Under the pieces are notes generated by a model. That model made no database searches, was not told the origin of the DNA, and was given only the letters and a program-made list of their open reading frames with translations. Of a DNA stretch of 64,000 nt, positions 22,957 to 31,980 are shown in pieces; position 1 is the stretch's first letter, and each line of letters starts with the position of its first letter. The stretch is from CAIQQQ01 sp037445025 (GTDB taxonomy: Bacteria; Pseudomonadota; Alphaproteobacteria; Acetobacterales; Acetobacteraceae): NCBI GenBank assembly GCA_037445025.1, contig JBBILI010000023.1, positions 15,044-79,043 of the forward strand, given 5' to 3'. The position numbers and the translations under genes were made by a program.

Positions 22957-24921
22957 ATGAGCTCAGTCACGACGATATCAGGTGCCGTAACCGGACAGAT
23001 CGTACTCCCGTCATCCGTTGCCGACCAGGCCAACCTATTGGCCGCTCAGATTGCGTCCTCGATCAATTCGACCTTCACGGGCGACACGAGCTTCCTGGTC
23101 GGAGGTGCCGCCTCGCCGACCGGCAGCGGCCTGCTGATCAAGCTGCAGCCGTCCATGACGACGGACAGCGCCACCGGCTTCGGCGCGGTCGTCATCGACG
23201 ACTCCGGTTCGAGCAACAGCATCATCGTCGGCGGCACCGCCGCCTCGTCGATCCTCAGCGCCACCGGCAACCTGACGCTGACCACGAACCCCGGCGACAC
23301 GACCAACCTCACCATCGCGGCGCTGACCGGCAACAATTCCATTTCGCTGGTCAACAACAGCGGCAGCGACACGATCGTGACGAGCTCCGGCAACGACACG
23401 ATCCGCGCCGGCAGCGGCGCCACCTCGATCGACGCCGGCGCCGGTGCCAACTCGATCTTCGCCGGCAGCGGCAACGACACGATCTTTGTACAGGGCACCG
23501 ACACGGTTCAGCTCGGCACCGGCAATGCCACCATCGTCGTTGACACGAGCGCGGTTGCTCCGAACGACAGCGTTGTGGTGATTGGCGCCACGTCCGGCAG
23601 CGGACAGCTGACCTTCACCAACGGCGCCAATGCATCGACGGTGCTTGGCGGGGCCGGCACCTACAAGATCGACGGCGGCGCCGGCGGCGGCGTGTTCGCC
23701 GGCGGCTCCGCCGGCAGCAACACCATCTTCGGCGGCAGCGCCGCGGCCACCATCACCGGTGGCGGCTCGGGCGACCTGCTCAACACCGGCAACGGTCTGA
23801 ACAATGTCGTCTTCGCCGGCGCGGGCACCAACGTCACCGTGAACGCCGGCACCGGTACCGGCAGCATCGTGGCGGGCTCCGGCACCGATCTGATCAACAC
23901 CCAGGGCACCGATACCGTGGCCCTCGGTTCGGGTACCGCCACGGTCGTGGCGATCACCGGCAGCGACCTCGTGCAGGGCGCCACGGCGGTAACCGGCTCC
24001 GGAATGACCCTCGCTTTCGTTGGCGCCGCCGCGGCGAGCACCGTTCTTGGGGGAGCTGGCTCCTACTTCATCCAGGCCGGCGCGGGCGGCGGCGTGTTCA
24101 CCGGCGGTTCGGCCGGCAGCAACACCATCGTTGGTGGCACGGGCAGCGTGACCATCTCCGGTGTCGGGTCGAACAACCTGCTCATCGGCAGCGCGGGCGC
24201 TGCGGACAGCATCTCGGCCGGTTCGGGCAATCAGATCACCATCACCGGCGGCACCGGCTCCGGCACGATCCTGGGCGGGTCGGGCAGCAACGACATCATC
24301 AACGTGCTCGGTTCTGACACGGTGCAGCTCAGCTCGGGCAGCGGCGATCAGATCTTCGCCTTCGGCAGCGGCAGCGCCCTGGTGCAGGGCGGCTCGTCCT
24401 ACTTCAGCTTCTACGGCAACGGCACCGCGGCCAGCACGGTCATGGGCGGAACCGGCGCGGATGACACGATCTACGCCAGCAACGGCGGCGGCGTGTATGC
24501 CGGCGGCAGTGGCGGCAGCAACATTATCGTCGGCGGCACCGGCGCCACCACGCTCATCGGCGGCGGCGCGGGTGACTACATCCAGGCCGGCTCTGGCGCC
24601 ACCTCGCTGGTCGCCGGCACCGGGTTCGAGGTTCTGCAGGCCGGCACCGGTCAGGACACGATGGTCGGCCAGGTTGGCGCCATCAACGGCGTCGAGATCT
24701 TCGACTTCGATAAGATCACCAGCAACAGCCAGACCTACACGATCCAGAACTTCGTCAACGGCCGCGACGCCATTCAGCTGGCAAGCTCTGCCCAAGCGAC
24801 CTTCGCGCAGGGCAATCTCACCAACGATGGCACCAACACCACCGTCGCACTGGGCGACGGCACCAAGATCATCCTGCAGGGCTCCGTGGTGACCAACATC
24901 ACGCGGCTGTTCCATTCCTGA
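22957..24921 (+). CDS. Gly/Ser/Thr-rich repeat surface protein (RTX-like)
   Basis: 654 residues, almost entirely G, S, T, A, N and V, with no Cys and few charged residues. It has no classical signal peptide. It carries many degenerate nonapeptide-like repeats (GSGNDTI, GGAGTYKIDGG, AGSGTDLI) and a larger ~38-residue block seen three times (STVLGGAG...GGVFAGGSAGSNTI at about 228, 367 and 490). The C-terminus (FVNGRDAIQLASS, ending ITRLFHS) lacks repeats, as in type I-secreted proteins. The family is secreted, often calcium-binding. Its position among glycosyltransferases suggests it is a glycosylated cell-surface or S-layer-like protein. A strong terminator follows. Confidence 0.82.
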   Translation: MSSVTTISGAVTGQIVLPSSVADQANLLAAQIASSINSTFTGDTSFLVGGAASPTGSGLLIKLQPSMTTDSATGFGAVVIDDSGSSNSIIVGGTAASSILSATGNLTLTTNPGDTTNLTIAALTGNNSISLVNNSGSDTIVTSSGNDTIRAGSGATSIDAGAGANSIFAGSGNDTIFVQGTDTVQLGTGNATIVVDTSAVAPNDSVVVIGATSGSGQLTFTNGANASTVLGGAGTYKIDGGAGGGVFAGGSAGSNTIFGGSAAATITGGGSGDLLNTGNGLNNVVFAGAGTNVTVNAGTGTGSIVAGSGTDLINTQGTDTVALGSGTATVVAITGSDLVQGATAVTGSGMTLAFVGAAAASTVLGGAGSYFIQAGAGGGVFTGGSAGSNTIVGGTGSVTISGVGSNNLLIGSAGAADSISAGSGNQITITGGTGSGTILGGSGSNDIINVLGSDTVQLSSGSGDQIFAFGSGSALVQGGSSYFSFYGNGTAASTVMGGTGADDTIYASNGGGVYAGGSGGSNIIVGGTGATTLIGGGAGDYIQAGSGATSLVAGTGFEVLQAGTGQDTMVGQVGAINGVEIFDFDKITSNSQTYTIQNFVNGRDAIQLASSAQATFAQGNLTNDGTNTTVALGDGTKIILQGSVVTNITRLFHS

Positions 24922-24947
24922 GGTTTCCTGATAGACACGTGACACGG

Positions 24948-24982
24948 GGCCGGACCGAACACTCTTCGGTCCGGCCTTTCTG
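24948..24982 (+). terminator. Intrinsic terminator after the surface-protein gene
   Basis: A perfect 12-bp stem GGCCGGACCGAA/TTCGGTCCGGCC with a 5-base loop, followed by TTTCTGT. It begins 27 bases after the stop, so the surface-protein gene is probably a single-gene transcript. Confidence 0.9.
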
Positions 24983-25002
24983 TATCGGAGTGACACGCAG
25001 TC

Positions 25003-28000
25003 TTGGCGGAACCTGCCCCGGATCCCGACCTCGCGTCCGCCGAAGCCGCGCTGCGCCGCGGCTGTGCCGCGTTGGACAGCGGCGACGTCGCCGCCGCCCA
25101 ACGCTGGTTCGAGCGCGCGCGCCGGCTGTCCCCGTCCAACACCGGCGTCTCGATCCTGCAGGCCGCCTCGCTGCTCGAAGCTGATCCGGCCAAGGCCATC
25201 CAGCTGATGCGCGATTGCTGCCGCCAGCAGCCCCACTCGGTGCAGGCCCGCACCATGCTGATCGTCTGCGCCGGCCGCCTCGGCGAGATCGCGCTCGCCC
25301 GCGACGAGCTGGCCGGCTTTCTGTCGAACCACGCCTTGCCCGACGATCCGAGCTTTCGCATCATGGCCGATGCGGTGGTCCGCCGCGCGGGCGCTGCCGG
25401 ATGGATCGCCCTCGGCAGCGACGGCGTGTGCACCATCGCCGCCACCGACGCCGCCGGCCCGGTCCGGCTGGCGCTGGACGAGCGCCCCCTGCGGGTCGGC
25501 CGCAAACCGCGACCGGGCGCGCTCATGCGCCACAGCCTGCCGCAGCACTGGCGCCGGGCGCACCGGCTCAGCGCCGCTCTCGGCGACGCCGCCCTGCTCG
25601 GCAGCCCCATCGACGTGCAGGCCATCCTGCGCATCGAAGGCTTCGTCGCGGTGTCGCCCGACTGGGGTCTGGAAGGCTGGGCCTGGCACCCCGCCGCCCC
25701 GGACCGCGCGGCCGAGCTGCGGCTGACCGTGCACGACCCCGCGACCGACGCCACCACCGAGCACGCACTCACCGCCGATGACGACAGCCTGGTGCTGGAC
25801 CAGCAGCCGCAGGGCCTGCGCCGCCGCGGCTTCCGGGTGCCGCCGGCCGATCTGCCGGCGTTCGCGCATATCCATGTCCGCGGCGTCGACGGGCGGGATC
25901 TCGCCGGCAGCCCCATCACCATCGGCCGCGAGCTGCGCGCCAGCCGCCGCGCCGCGGCGCGGATCGCCCATGTCTATTCGCTGCGGCCGGGCACCCGCCC
26001 CGCCGCCGGCGAGGACGCCGACAGCTGGCGCCTGCTCGACGCGACGCTGCTGCTGCCGGTGGCCCGCATGAAGCGGCCGGCGCCGGAGTCGCCCCCCAGG
26101 CGCGCGCCGCTCGACATCGTCATCCCCGTCTTTCGCGGCGCCGGCGACTTCGCCGCCTGCCTCGCCAGCCTGCGCGGCCAGGTGCCGCGCGGCGGACGGA
26201 TCGTGGTGGTCGATGACGGCTCGGAGGACCCCGAGCTGTGCGACGCGGTCGACCGCGCCGCCACGTCCGGCGCCATCACCCTGCTGCGCCACGCCGGCAA
26301 CCAGGGCTTTCCCGCTGCCGTCCGCACCGGGCTGCGCCACGCCATGGCGCAGGCGCCGCGCGATGTGCTGCTGCTCAACGCCGACACCATCCTGCCGCAA
26401 GACGCCATCGCCCGGCTGCGCCGCACCGCCTACGCGGCCGATGATATCGGCAGCGTCACGCCCATGACCAATGACGGCACCATCGTCTCCTACCCCGCCC
26501 CCGACCAGCCGATGGCAGCACCGCAGGGCGAGGCGCTGCGGGTGCTCGATGCCGCCTTCGCCGCCGCCAACCGCCATGTCACCTTCGATATCCCGACCGC
26601 GGTCGGATTCTGCATGCTGCTCCGCCATGACTGTCTGCTCGAGGTCGGCGGCTTCCGCGACGACGTGTTCGCGCAGGGCTACGGCGAGGAGAATGACTGG
26701 TGCCTGCGCGCCGGGCATTTCGGCTGGCGCCACGTGGCGGCGGCCGATGTGTTCGTCGCCCACACCGGCGGCACCTCGTTCGGCGTGCTGAAAACCCACC
26801 TGATCGCCCGCAACCTGACTTTGCTGAACCGGCTGCACCCGGGCTACGACCGGCTGATCGCCGAATTCTGCGCGCGCGACCCGCTGGAGCGCGCGCGCCA
26901 CGCGGTCGACCTGCACCGGTTCCAGGCCGGGCGCCTGGCCCAGGGGTCGGTGCTGCTGATCACGCATGACATGGGCGGCGGCGTGGCCCGCCATGTCGAG
27001 ACCCGCAGCGCCGCGATTCGCGCCGTCGGCCTGCGGCCGATCCTGCTGCGCCCCGGACAGAACGGCGCCTGCCGCATCAGCGAGCCACCTGACGGCCACA
27101 CGGTGGAATTCCGCCTCCCCGACGCGTTCGAGGACCTCGTTCGCGCCCTGCGGCGTGAACGGCCGCAGCATGTCGAGCTGCATCACTTCATCGGCTACGG
27201 GCTCGACATCGTCACCGTCGCCGACCGGCTCGGCGTACCCTACGACATCTACGTCCATGACTACGCCACCTGGTGCCCACGCGTGACCATGCTGGGCGAT
27301 GGCGACCGCTATTGCGGCGAGCCGACCGAGCTGCAGACCTGCATCGACTGCATCGGCCGCAACGAGAGCCGGCTGCAGGACCCGATCGGCGTGGCCCAGC
27401 TGCGGCAGCGCTCCGCCGGCTGGATCGCCGCCGCCCGCCAGGCGATCGCCCCGTCGCGCGACGCGGCGCTGCGGGTCGCCCGACATTTTCCCGGCACCGC
27501 GCCGCGCGTGCTGCCCTGGGAGGCCGACGCCACCGTGGCCCGGCGCGTGCCGGCGCGGGTCCCGCCGCCACTGCCCGGCACGCGGCTGCGCGTGGTGGTG
27601 CCGGGTGCCATCGGGCCGGACAAGGGCTACGCCGTGCTGCGCGCCTGCGCCGCCGACGCACAGGCGCGCGACCTGCCGCTCGAATTCATCGTCGCCGGCT
27701 TCACCATGGATGACGGCCCCTTGCTCGAAACCGGCCGGGTCTTCGTCACCGGCCGGTTCGAGGAGGCGGAGGGCGCCTCGCTCGTCGCCCTCCAGCAGGC
27801 CGATCTCGGCTTTCTGCCCTCGGTCTGGCCGGAGACCTGGTGCTATGCGCTGTCCCTGCTCTGGCAGGCGGGCCTGCGCGTGGCCGCGTTCGATCTCGGC
27901 GCCCAGGCCGAGCGCATCCGCGCCACCGGCACCGGCGTGGTGTTTCCGCTCGGCCTGCCCGCGTCGCGGATCAACGACCTGCTGCTCGCCGCAGCGTCAC

Positions 28001-28047
28001 CCAGCCCAGCACCTTCCCGTCAATCTGTGCGGTCGCGCACAAGTTGA
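25003..28047 (+). CDS. Giant TPR-GT2-GT4 glycosyltransferase (1014 aa)
   Basis: 1014 residues from TTG 25003, with GGAG 12 bases upstream; no ATG or GTG start is usable nearby. Residues 1-110 are TPR-like helices (DVAAAQRWFERARRLSPSN). Residues about 195-345 are beta-rich and of unknown type. Residues about 368-600 are a GT2 domain (LDIVIPVFRGAGDFAACLAS, metal site LLLNADTILP, YGEENDWCLRAGHFG). Residues about 645-1000 are a GT4 domain (LLITHDMGGGVARHVETRS, GAIGPDKGYAVLRACA). The position just after the surface-protein gene makes that protein a likely acceptor, by analogy with TPR-containing protein glycosyltransferases. The ORF starts right after the terminator. Confidence 0.87.
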   Translation: MAEPAPDPDLASAEAALRRGCAALDSGDVAAAQRWFERARRLSPSNTGVSILQAASLLEADPAKAIQLMRDCCRQQPHSVQARTMLIVCAGRLGEIALARDELAGFLSNHALPDDPSFRIMADAVVRRAGAAGWIALGSDGVCTIAATDAAGPVRLALDERPLRVGRKPRPGALMRHSLPQHWRRAHRLSAALGDAALLGSPIDVQAILRIEGFVAVSPDWGLEGWAWHPAAPDRAAELRLTVHDPATDATTEHALTADDDSLVLDQQPQGLRRRGFRVPPADLPAFAHIHVRGVDGRDLAGSPITIGRELRASRRAAARIAHVYSLRPGTRPAAGEDADSWRLLDATLLLPVARMKRPAPESPPRRAPLDIVIPVFRGAGDFAACLASLRGQVPRGGRIVVVDDGSEDPELCDAVDRAATSGAITLLRHAGNQGFPAAVRTGLRHAMAQAPRDVLLLNADTILPQDAIARLRRTAYAADDIGSVTPMTNDGTIVSYPAPDQPMAAPQGEALRVLDAAFAAANRHVTFDIPTAVGFCMLLRHDCLLEVGGFRDDVFAQGYGEENDWCLRAGHFGWRHVAAADVFVAHTGGTSFGVLKTHLIARNLTLLNRLHPGYDRLIAEFCARDPLERARHAVDLHRFQAGRLAQGSVLLITHDMGGGVARHVETRSAAIRAVGLRPILLRPGQNGACRISEPPDGHTVEFRLPDAFEDLVRALRRERPQHVELHHFIGYGLDIVTVADRLGVPYDIYVHDYATWCPRVTMLGDGDRYCGEPTELQTCIDCIGRNESRLQDPIGVAQLRQRSAGWIAAARQAIAPSRDAALRVARHFPGTAPRVLPWEADATVARRVPARVPPPLPGTRLRVVVPGAIGPDKGYAVLRACAADAQARDLPLEFIVAGFTMDDGPLLETGRVFVTGRFEEAEGASLVALQQADLGFLPSVWPETWCYALSLLWQAGLRVAAFDLGAQAERIRATGTGVVFPLGLPASRINDLLLAAASPSPAPSRQSVRSRTS

Positions 28048-28118
28048 TCGCACCGCGCCGTGACCTCCCCCGCTGATGCTCTACACTGCCCGCACGCTCC
28101 AGACAGACGATGGAATCC

Positions 28119-29051
28119 ATGTCGCAGACCACCCAGCAGACGCCTGACACCACCGCGCGCCCCGTGCCCGGCGCGATCTCGACCACCGCACAGTTTCTCG
28201 TCTTCGACCCCGGACTGTTCATCGTCGACATGGCGACCCCGCAATCCGGCGCCACCGACATGGGGCTGCGCCTGCCGGCGATCCGCATGGACATGACCCC
28301 CGCCACCCCGGCCCGGCCCGGCCGCGCCGTGGTCACCGGGGCCCTCGCCGAAGGCTGGATGTGGCGCTCGGACGAGCCGGTGTTCGTGCTCGTCACCGGC
28401 GGGCGGGTGGGCATGGTGCTGACGATCTACCGCGCCAGCACGCTGACGGCACCGCCGGAGATCCGCTTCCGCCAGATCAACACCTCGCTGACCCAGGCCG
28501 GCGCGCCCGGCGCCCCGGAGGCCGCGCCACAGACCGATGCCGCCTCGGTGCCGCTCAAGGTGCTGGTCCATGTCCGCAACACCGGCGACGTCATCGGTCC
28601 GGGCGGCCGCTGGCTCGGCACGCCCGGCAGCAACGCGCCGATCGAGGGCTTCGCCGTCGAACCCGGCGAGGAGCTCACCGGAGCGGACCTCGAATACCAG
28701 GCGATCCTGGGCAACAGCTGGAACACCCCCTGGTTCGCCGCCGGCGAGTTCTGCGGCAGCCGCGGCATGCTGCTGCCGCTGCTCGGCGTGCGGGTGCGGC
28801 TGAAGGGCGCGGCGGCGGCGAATTTCACCTGCATCACCTCCGGCCACTTCGTCGGCAAGGCCGACCCGGTGATCAGCCAGGACGGCGAGCCCTGCGCCGC
28901 CGGCGATGCGCCGCTGGAAGCGCTGCAGGTGGTGGTGCTGCGACGTGAGGAAGCGGCGGGCGAACCCGCAGCACCGCCGCCCGCAGCTCCGGAAAAGCCC
29001 AGGCGCGCCCCACCGGCCGCCGCCAAACCCGGCCGCAAACCCAAAGGCTGA
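28119..29051 (+). CDS. Hypothetical protein with basic Pro/Ala-rich tail
   Basis: 310 residues from ATG 28119 (ATG 28110 also possible). No signal peptide. The core (residues about 20-270) is predicted beta-strand-rich with no recognised motif (FLVFDPGLFIVDMATPQSG; NTGDVIGPGGRWLGTPGSN). The last 40 residues form a basic, disordered tail (EKPRRAPPAAAKPGRKPKG). It lies 71 bases after the giant glycosyltransferase and 143 bases before gmd, all in the same direction, so it probably belongs to the island. Function unknown. Confidence 0.7.
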   Translation: MSQTTQQTPDTTARPVPGAISTTAQFLVFDPGLFIVDMATPQSGATDMGLRLPAIRMDMTPATPARPGRAVVTGALAEGWMWRSDEPVFVLVTGGRVGMVLTIYRASTLTAPPEIRFRQINTSLTQAGAPGAPEAAPQTDAASVPLKVLVHVRNTGDVIGPGGRWLGTPGSNAPIEGFAVEPGEELTGADLEYQAILGNSWNTPWFAAGEFCGSRGMLLPLLGVRVRLKGAAAANFTCITSGHFVGKADPVISQDGEPCAAGDAPLEALQVVVLRREEAAGEPAAPPPAAPEKPRRAPPAAAKPGRKPKG

Positions 29052-29194
29052 ACCGTTCACGACACTATCATCGCGAAAACACGCCGCTGTTCCAGCCACG
29101 TCATGCCTTAGGTCCGTCCCACCTCCGATAGTGATCCAGGGCTGCGTGTCGGCTCTCCCCACGTCACGGATGGAACCGCCGCCATGATCGCGCC

Positions 29195-30196
29195 ATGAGC
29201 AAGACAGCCCTGATCACCGGGATCACCGGCCAGGACGGCGCCTATCTCGCGCGGCTGCTGCTGAGCCGGGGCTACGCGGTGCACGGGCTGCTGCGCCGCT
29301 CCGCCTCGGCGGATGTGGTCGGCGAACGGCTGCGGCTGCTCGGCATCATCGATGACGTCACCCTGATCGACGGCGACCTCATCGACCTGTCGAGCTGCAT
29401 CCGCATCGTGCAGCAGGTGAGGCCTGACGAGATCTACAACCTCGCCGCCCAGAGCTTCGTCGCCGCCTCGTTCCAGCAGCCGCTGCTCACCGGCACCGTC
29501 ACCGCCCTGGGGGCGGCCAACATGCTGGAGGCCACCCGCATCGCTTGCCCCGGCGCGCGGTTCTACCAGGCCTCGTCCTCAGAGATGTTCGGCAAGATCC
29601 AGGCGGCGCTGCAGAACGAGCGCACGCCGTTCTACCCCCGCAGCCCTTATGCCGTGGCCAAGCTCTACGCCCATTGGATGACGGTGAACTACCGCGAGAG
29701 CTTCGGCCTGCACGCCTCCTCCGGCATCCTGTTCAACCATGAGAGCCCGCTGCGCGGCATCGAGTTCGTCACCCGCAAGATCACCGACGCGGTGGCCCGC
29801 ATCAAGCTGGGCATGGCGCGCCAGCTCCGCCTCGGCAATCTCGACGCCTCGCGCGACTGGGGCCATGCGCGCGACTATGTCCGCGCCATGCACCTGATGC
29901 TGCAGCAGGACCGGCCTGACGACTACGTCATCGCCACCGGCCGCACCACCACCATCCGCGCCTTCTGCGCCCTCGCCTTCGGCCATGCCGGGCTGGACTG
30001 GCAGGACCATGTGGTGACCTCGCCCGACCTGCTGCGCCCCGCCGAGGTGGACATGCTGCACGGCGACGCCGCCAAGGCGCGCCAGACCCTGGGCTGGGCG
30101 CCGGAATCCGGGCTGGAGGACATGGTGGCCGAGATGGTCGAGGCAGACCTGGCCCGGCATCGCGGCCGGCGCGTGGCGCGTCTGGAACCGGTGTGA
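29195..30196 (+). CDS. gmd: GDP-mannose 4,6-dehydratase
   Basis: 333 residues, close to the family's length. It converts GDP-D-mannose to GDP-4-keto-6-deoxy-D-mannose. The NADP Rossmann motif is TGITGQDGAYLA near residue 9. The extended-SDR catalytic Tyr152 and Lys156 lie in SPYAVAKLYAHWM, with Ser in SSSEMFG. NHESPLRGIEFVTRKI and GNLDASRDWGHARDYV are typical of Gmd. Start ATG 29195. Its stop overlaps the GTG of the next gene (GTGA), so the two-step pathway is coupled. The product is a precursor for surface glycan. Confidence 0.96.
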   Translation: MSKTALITGITGQDGAYLARLLLSRGYAVHGLLRRSASADVVGERLRLLGIIDDVTLIDGDLIDLSSCIRIVQQVRPDEIYNLAAQSFVAASFQQPLLTGTVTALGAANMLEATRIACPGARFYQASSSEMFGKIQAALQNERTPFYPRSPYAVAKLYAHWMTVNYRESFGLHASSGILFNHESPLRGIEFVTRKITDAVARIKLGMARQLRLGNLDASRDWGHARDYVRAMHLMLQQDRPDDYVIATGRTTTIRAFCALAFGHAGLDWQDHVVTSPDLLRPAEVDMLHGDAAKARQTLGWAPESGLEDMVAEMVEADLARHRGRRVARLEPV

Positions 30197-31113
30197 GGAT
30201 TCTGGTCACCGGCGCCGGCGGGTTCGTCGGCCGGCATCTGCTGGCGGAACTGGCGGAGCGGTATCCCGATGCCACGCTGCTCGCCCCGCCCTCCGAGGCG
30301 CTCGACATCACCGACGCCGCGGCGCTCGACAGCGCCATCGCCCGGATGCAGCCGCAGGCCTGCATCCACCTCGCCGGCATCGCCGCGGTCAGCGACGCCC
30401 GAGCCGATCCCGCGCGCGCCTGGCGGGTCAATCTGCATGGCACGCTGCATCTGGCCCGGGCGATCCTGCGGCACGCGCCGTCCTGCCGGCTGGTGCATGC
30501 CTCCAGCGCCGACATCTACGGGGCCAGCTTCCGCGCCGGCGTGGCGCTGGACGAACGCGCCCCGGCCGCCCCGCTCAATGTCTACGGCAGCACCAAGGCC
30601 GCCGCTGACCTCGCCCTCGGCGCCATGGCCCAGGAAGGGCTGCGCGTGGTGCGGCTGCGCCCGTTCAACCACACCGGCCCCGGCCAGTCCGACCGGTTCG
30701 TGGTGCCGGCCTTCGCGCGGCAGGTGATGCGCATCGCCGCCGGCCTGCAGGACCCCGTGCTGGCGGTGGGCGACCTCTCGCCCCTGCGCGACTTCATCGA
30801 TGTGCGCGACGTCTGCGCCGCCTACGCCGCCTGTCTGCGACCGGATCTGGACATCGCGCCCGGCACCATCCTCAACATCGCCTCCGGCCAGCCGCGCCGG
30901 ATCGGCGATGTTCTGCAGAGCCTGATGGATCTCGCCGGTGTCGCGGCCCGCGTGGAGACCACCGGACACCTGCTGCGCGCGGCCGATATCCCGTTCGCCG
31001 CCGGCCACGCCGACGCCGCGCGCGCCCTGCTCGGCTGGACGCCGTCGATCCCGTTCTCCCTCACCCTCGCCGACGTGATCGCGGAGTGGCGGGTGCGGGT
31101 ACACGCCGCCTGA
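30193..31113 (+). CDS. rmd: GDP-4-keto-6-deoxy-mannose reductase (GDP-D-rhamnose synthase)
   Basis: 306-residue extended SDR. NAD(P) motif GAGGFVGRHLLAELAE at the N-terminus, and catalytic Tyr131 and Lys135 in NVYGSTKAAADLA. Ser in HASSADIYG completes the triad. PFNHTGPGQSDRFVVPAF is typical of the RMD group that makes GDP-D-rhamnose rather than GDP-L-fucose synthase, so the pair should make GDP-D-rhamnose. Start is GTG overlapping the gmd stop. It is the last gene of the surface-glycan island and is followed by mobile-element relics. Confidence 0.88.
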   Translation: MRILVTGAGGFVGRHLLAELAERYPDATLLAPPSEALDITDAAALDSAIARMQPQACIHLAGIAAVSDARADPARAWRVNLHGTLHLARAILRHAPSCRLVHASSADIYGASFRAGVALDERAPAAPLNVYGSTKAAADLALGAMAQEGLRVVRLRPFNHTGPGQSDRFVVPAFARQVMRIAAGLQDPVLAVGDLSPLRDFIDVRDVCAAYAACLRPDLDIAPGTILNIASGQPRRIGDVLQSLMDLAGVAARVETTGHLLRAADIPFAAGHADAARALLGWTPSIPFSLTLADVIAEWRVRVHAA

Positions 31114-31118
31114 CTGTC

Positions 31119-31384
31119 ATGCCAACGGTCATGAAGAATGGTTTGGCGCGCAGCTGGCGCTCGACGAGATCAACGAGGCCGGCGGCGTGCTGGGCCGGCC
31201 GAGGAAGGCAGTGCTGAAGACCACGACCATGCCGTCACGCCTCGGCGGCAGCTATGCGCCCGACGACCAAAACCACCCGCATCTGCCCCTGTTCATCCTC
31301 GGGCTGCGCGACGGCAAACAGGCGGTTCTCGCCACCGGGCGGCGCGATGCGATCAGCGCAGCAGATGCGGCCACAACCCGCTGA
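31119..31384 (+). pseudogene. Remnant of ABC transporter substrate-binding protein
   Basis: The frame from 31142 reads FGAQLALDEINEAGGVLGRP, matching the N-terminal segment of Liv/Urt-type periplasmic binding proteins, then runs into a fragment with SRLGGSYAPDDQNH and LFILGLRDGKQAVLATG, which looks like the C-terminal end of such a protein, before a stop at 31384. There is no start codon and most of the gene is missing. It follows ATGCCAACGGTCATGA (31119), a motif like that at 4728, suggesting element-mediated deletion. The 3' end overlaps the DUF3096 gene on the other strand. Confidence 0.65.
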
Positions 31385-31508
31385 TCCCCAGCAGGATCAG
31401 ATAGATCGCCACCACCAGGTTGAGCAGGCGCGGCATAAGCAGGATGAGGATGCCGGCGATCAGCGCGATGCCGGGCTGCAACAGGCTGATATCGAGATGA
31501 AAATTCAT
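31353..31508 (-). CDS. DUF3096-type small membrane protein (51 aa)
   Basis: A complete 51-residue protein starting MNFHLDISLLQPGIALIAG. It has one long hydrophobic stretch, effectively two membrane segments (IALIAGILILLMPRLLNLVV and AIYLILLGISGLW). This matches the short DUF3096 family found in many Alphaproteobacteria. Function unknown; likely an inner-membrane peptide. ATG 31508 is chosen over the open frame further upstream, which would run through tRNA-Thr. It overlaps the ABC-protein remnant on the other strand. Confidence 0.85.
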   Translation of the reverse strand: MNFHLDISLLQPGIALIAGILILLMPRLLNLVVAIYLILLGISGLWPHLLR

Positions 31509-31544
31509 GCCGGCGATCTCCACTCGGGTGGTCGCGTGGAACGA

Positions 31545-31619
<75 letters not shown>

Positions 31620-31726
31620 GCCGGTTGACGGCGAGCGCTCTCCTAACCCTCCGTCGGTGTCGGTGCAAGGGGAGATCGTGCGCCTTGTGTTTGCCCTGGC
31701 ATGCGCGGTCATGGCAGGTAGGGGAT

Positions 31727-31897
31727 ATGACCGACACGACCGACCCGCCCCCCAAGAAGCCCGACTCCAAGGCGCAGCGCGCCGAGCGCGTGGCGGCAGC
31801 GTTGCGGGAGAATCTGCGGCGGCGGAAGGAGCAGGCGCGGGCGAGACAAGACAAGCAAGAGGTTCTTTTTTGTAAAAAAGAACCAAAAAACTTCTGA
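31727..31897 (+). CDS. Short charged protein reading into the repeat
   Basis: 56 residues from ATG 31727, preceded by AGGGG. It is Lys/Arg/Glu-rich with no hydrophobic core (KPDSKAQRAERVAAALRENL, RRRKEQARARQDKQ), so it is likely a helical or disordered protein. Its last 13 codons (VLFCKKEPKNF) and stop lie inside dispersed repeat copy D, meaning that the repeat altered the original C-terminus. Function unknown. Confidence is moderate because it is short, but the first part is clearly protein-like. Confidence 0.6.
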   Translation: MTDTTDPPPKKPDSKAQRAERVAAALRENLRRRKEQARARQDKQEVLFCKKEPKNF

Positions 31898-31977
31898 TCG
31901 GCTGACGCCTCCCTCCGGAGAGAGGTCCGCTCAAACGATTGAAAGTCTTTTTGCTTCTTTTTCTTCAGAAAAAGAAG
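31861..31977. repeat. Dispersed bipartite hairpin repeat, copy D (full)
   Basis: Left hairpin 31861-31884 (GGTTCTTTTTT/AAAAAAGAACC), central dyad CTCCGGAGAG, right hairpin 31954-31977 ending three bases before the tyrA stop. Same orientation and centre as copy A. It separates the convergent short gene and tyrA. Confidence 0.88.
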
Positions 31978-31980
31978 GCC

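Noticed and set aside
23300..24700. Short repeated DNA in the surface-protein gene that might suggest a CRISPR array
   Set aside because: The repeats are in-frame protein repeats of varying sequence, without fixed-length spacers.
23035..27486. A 1483-codon open frame on the minus strand, antisense to the surface protein and the giant glycosyltransferase
   Set aside because: High G+C makes stop codons rare in antisense frames. The translation is His/Arg/Gly-rich with no domain, and the plus strand carries clear protein families.
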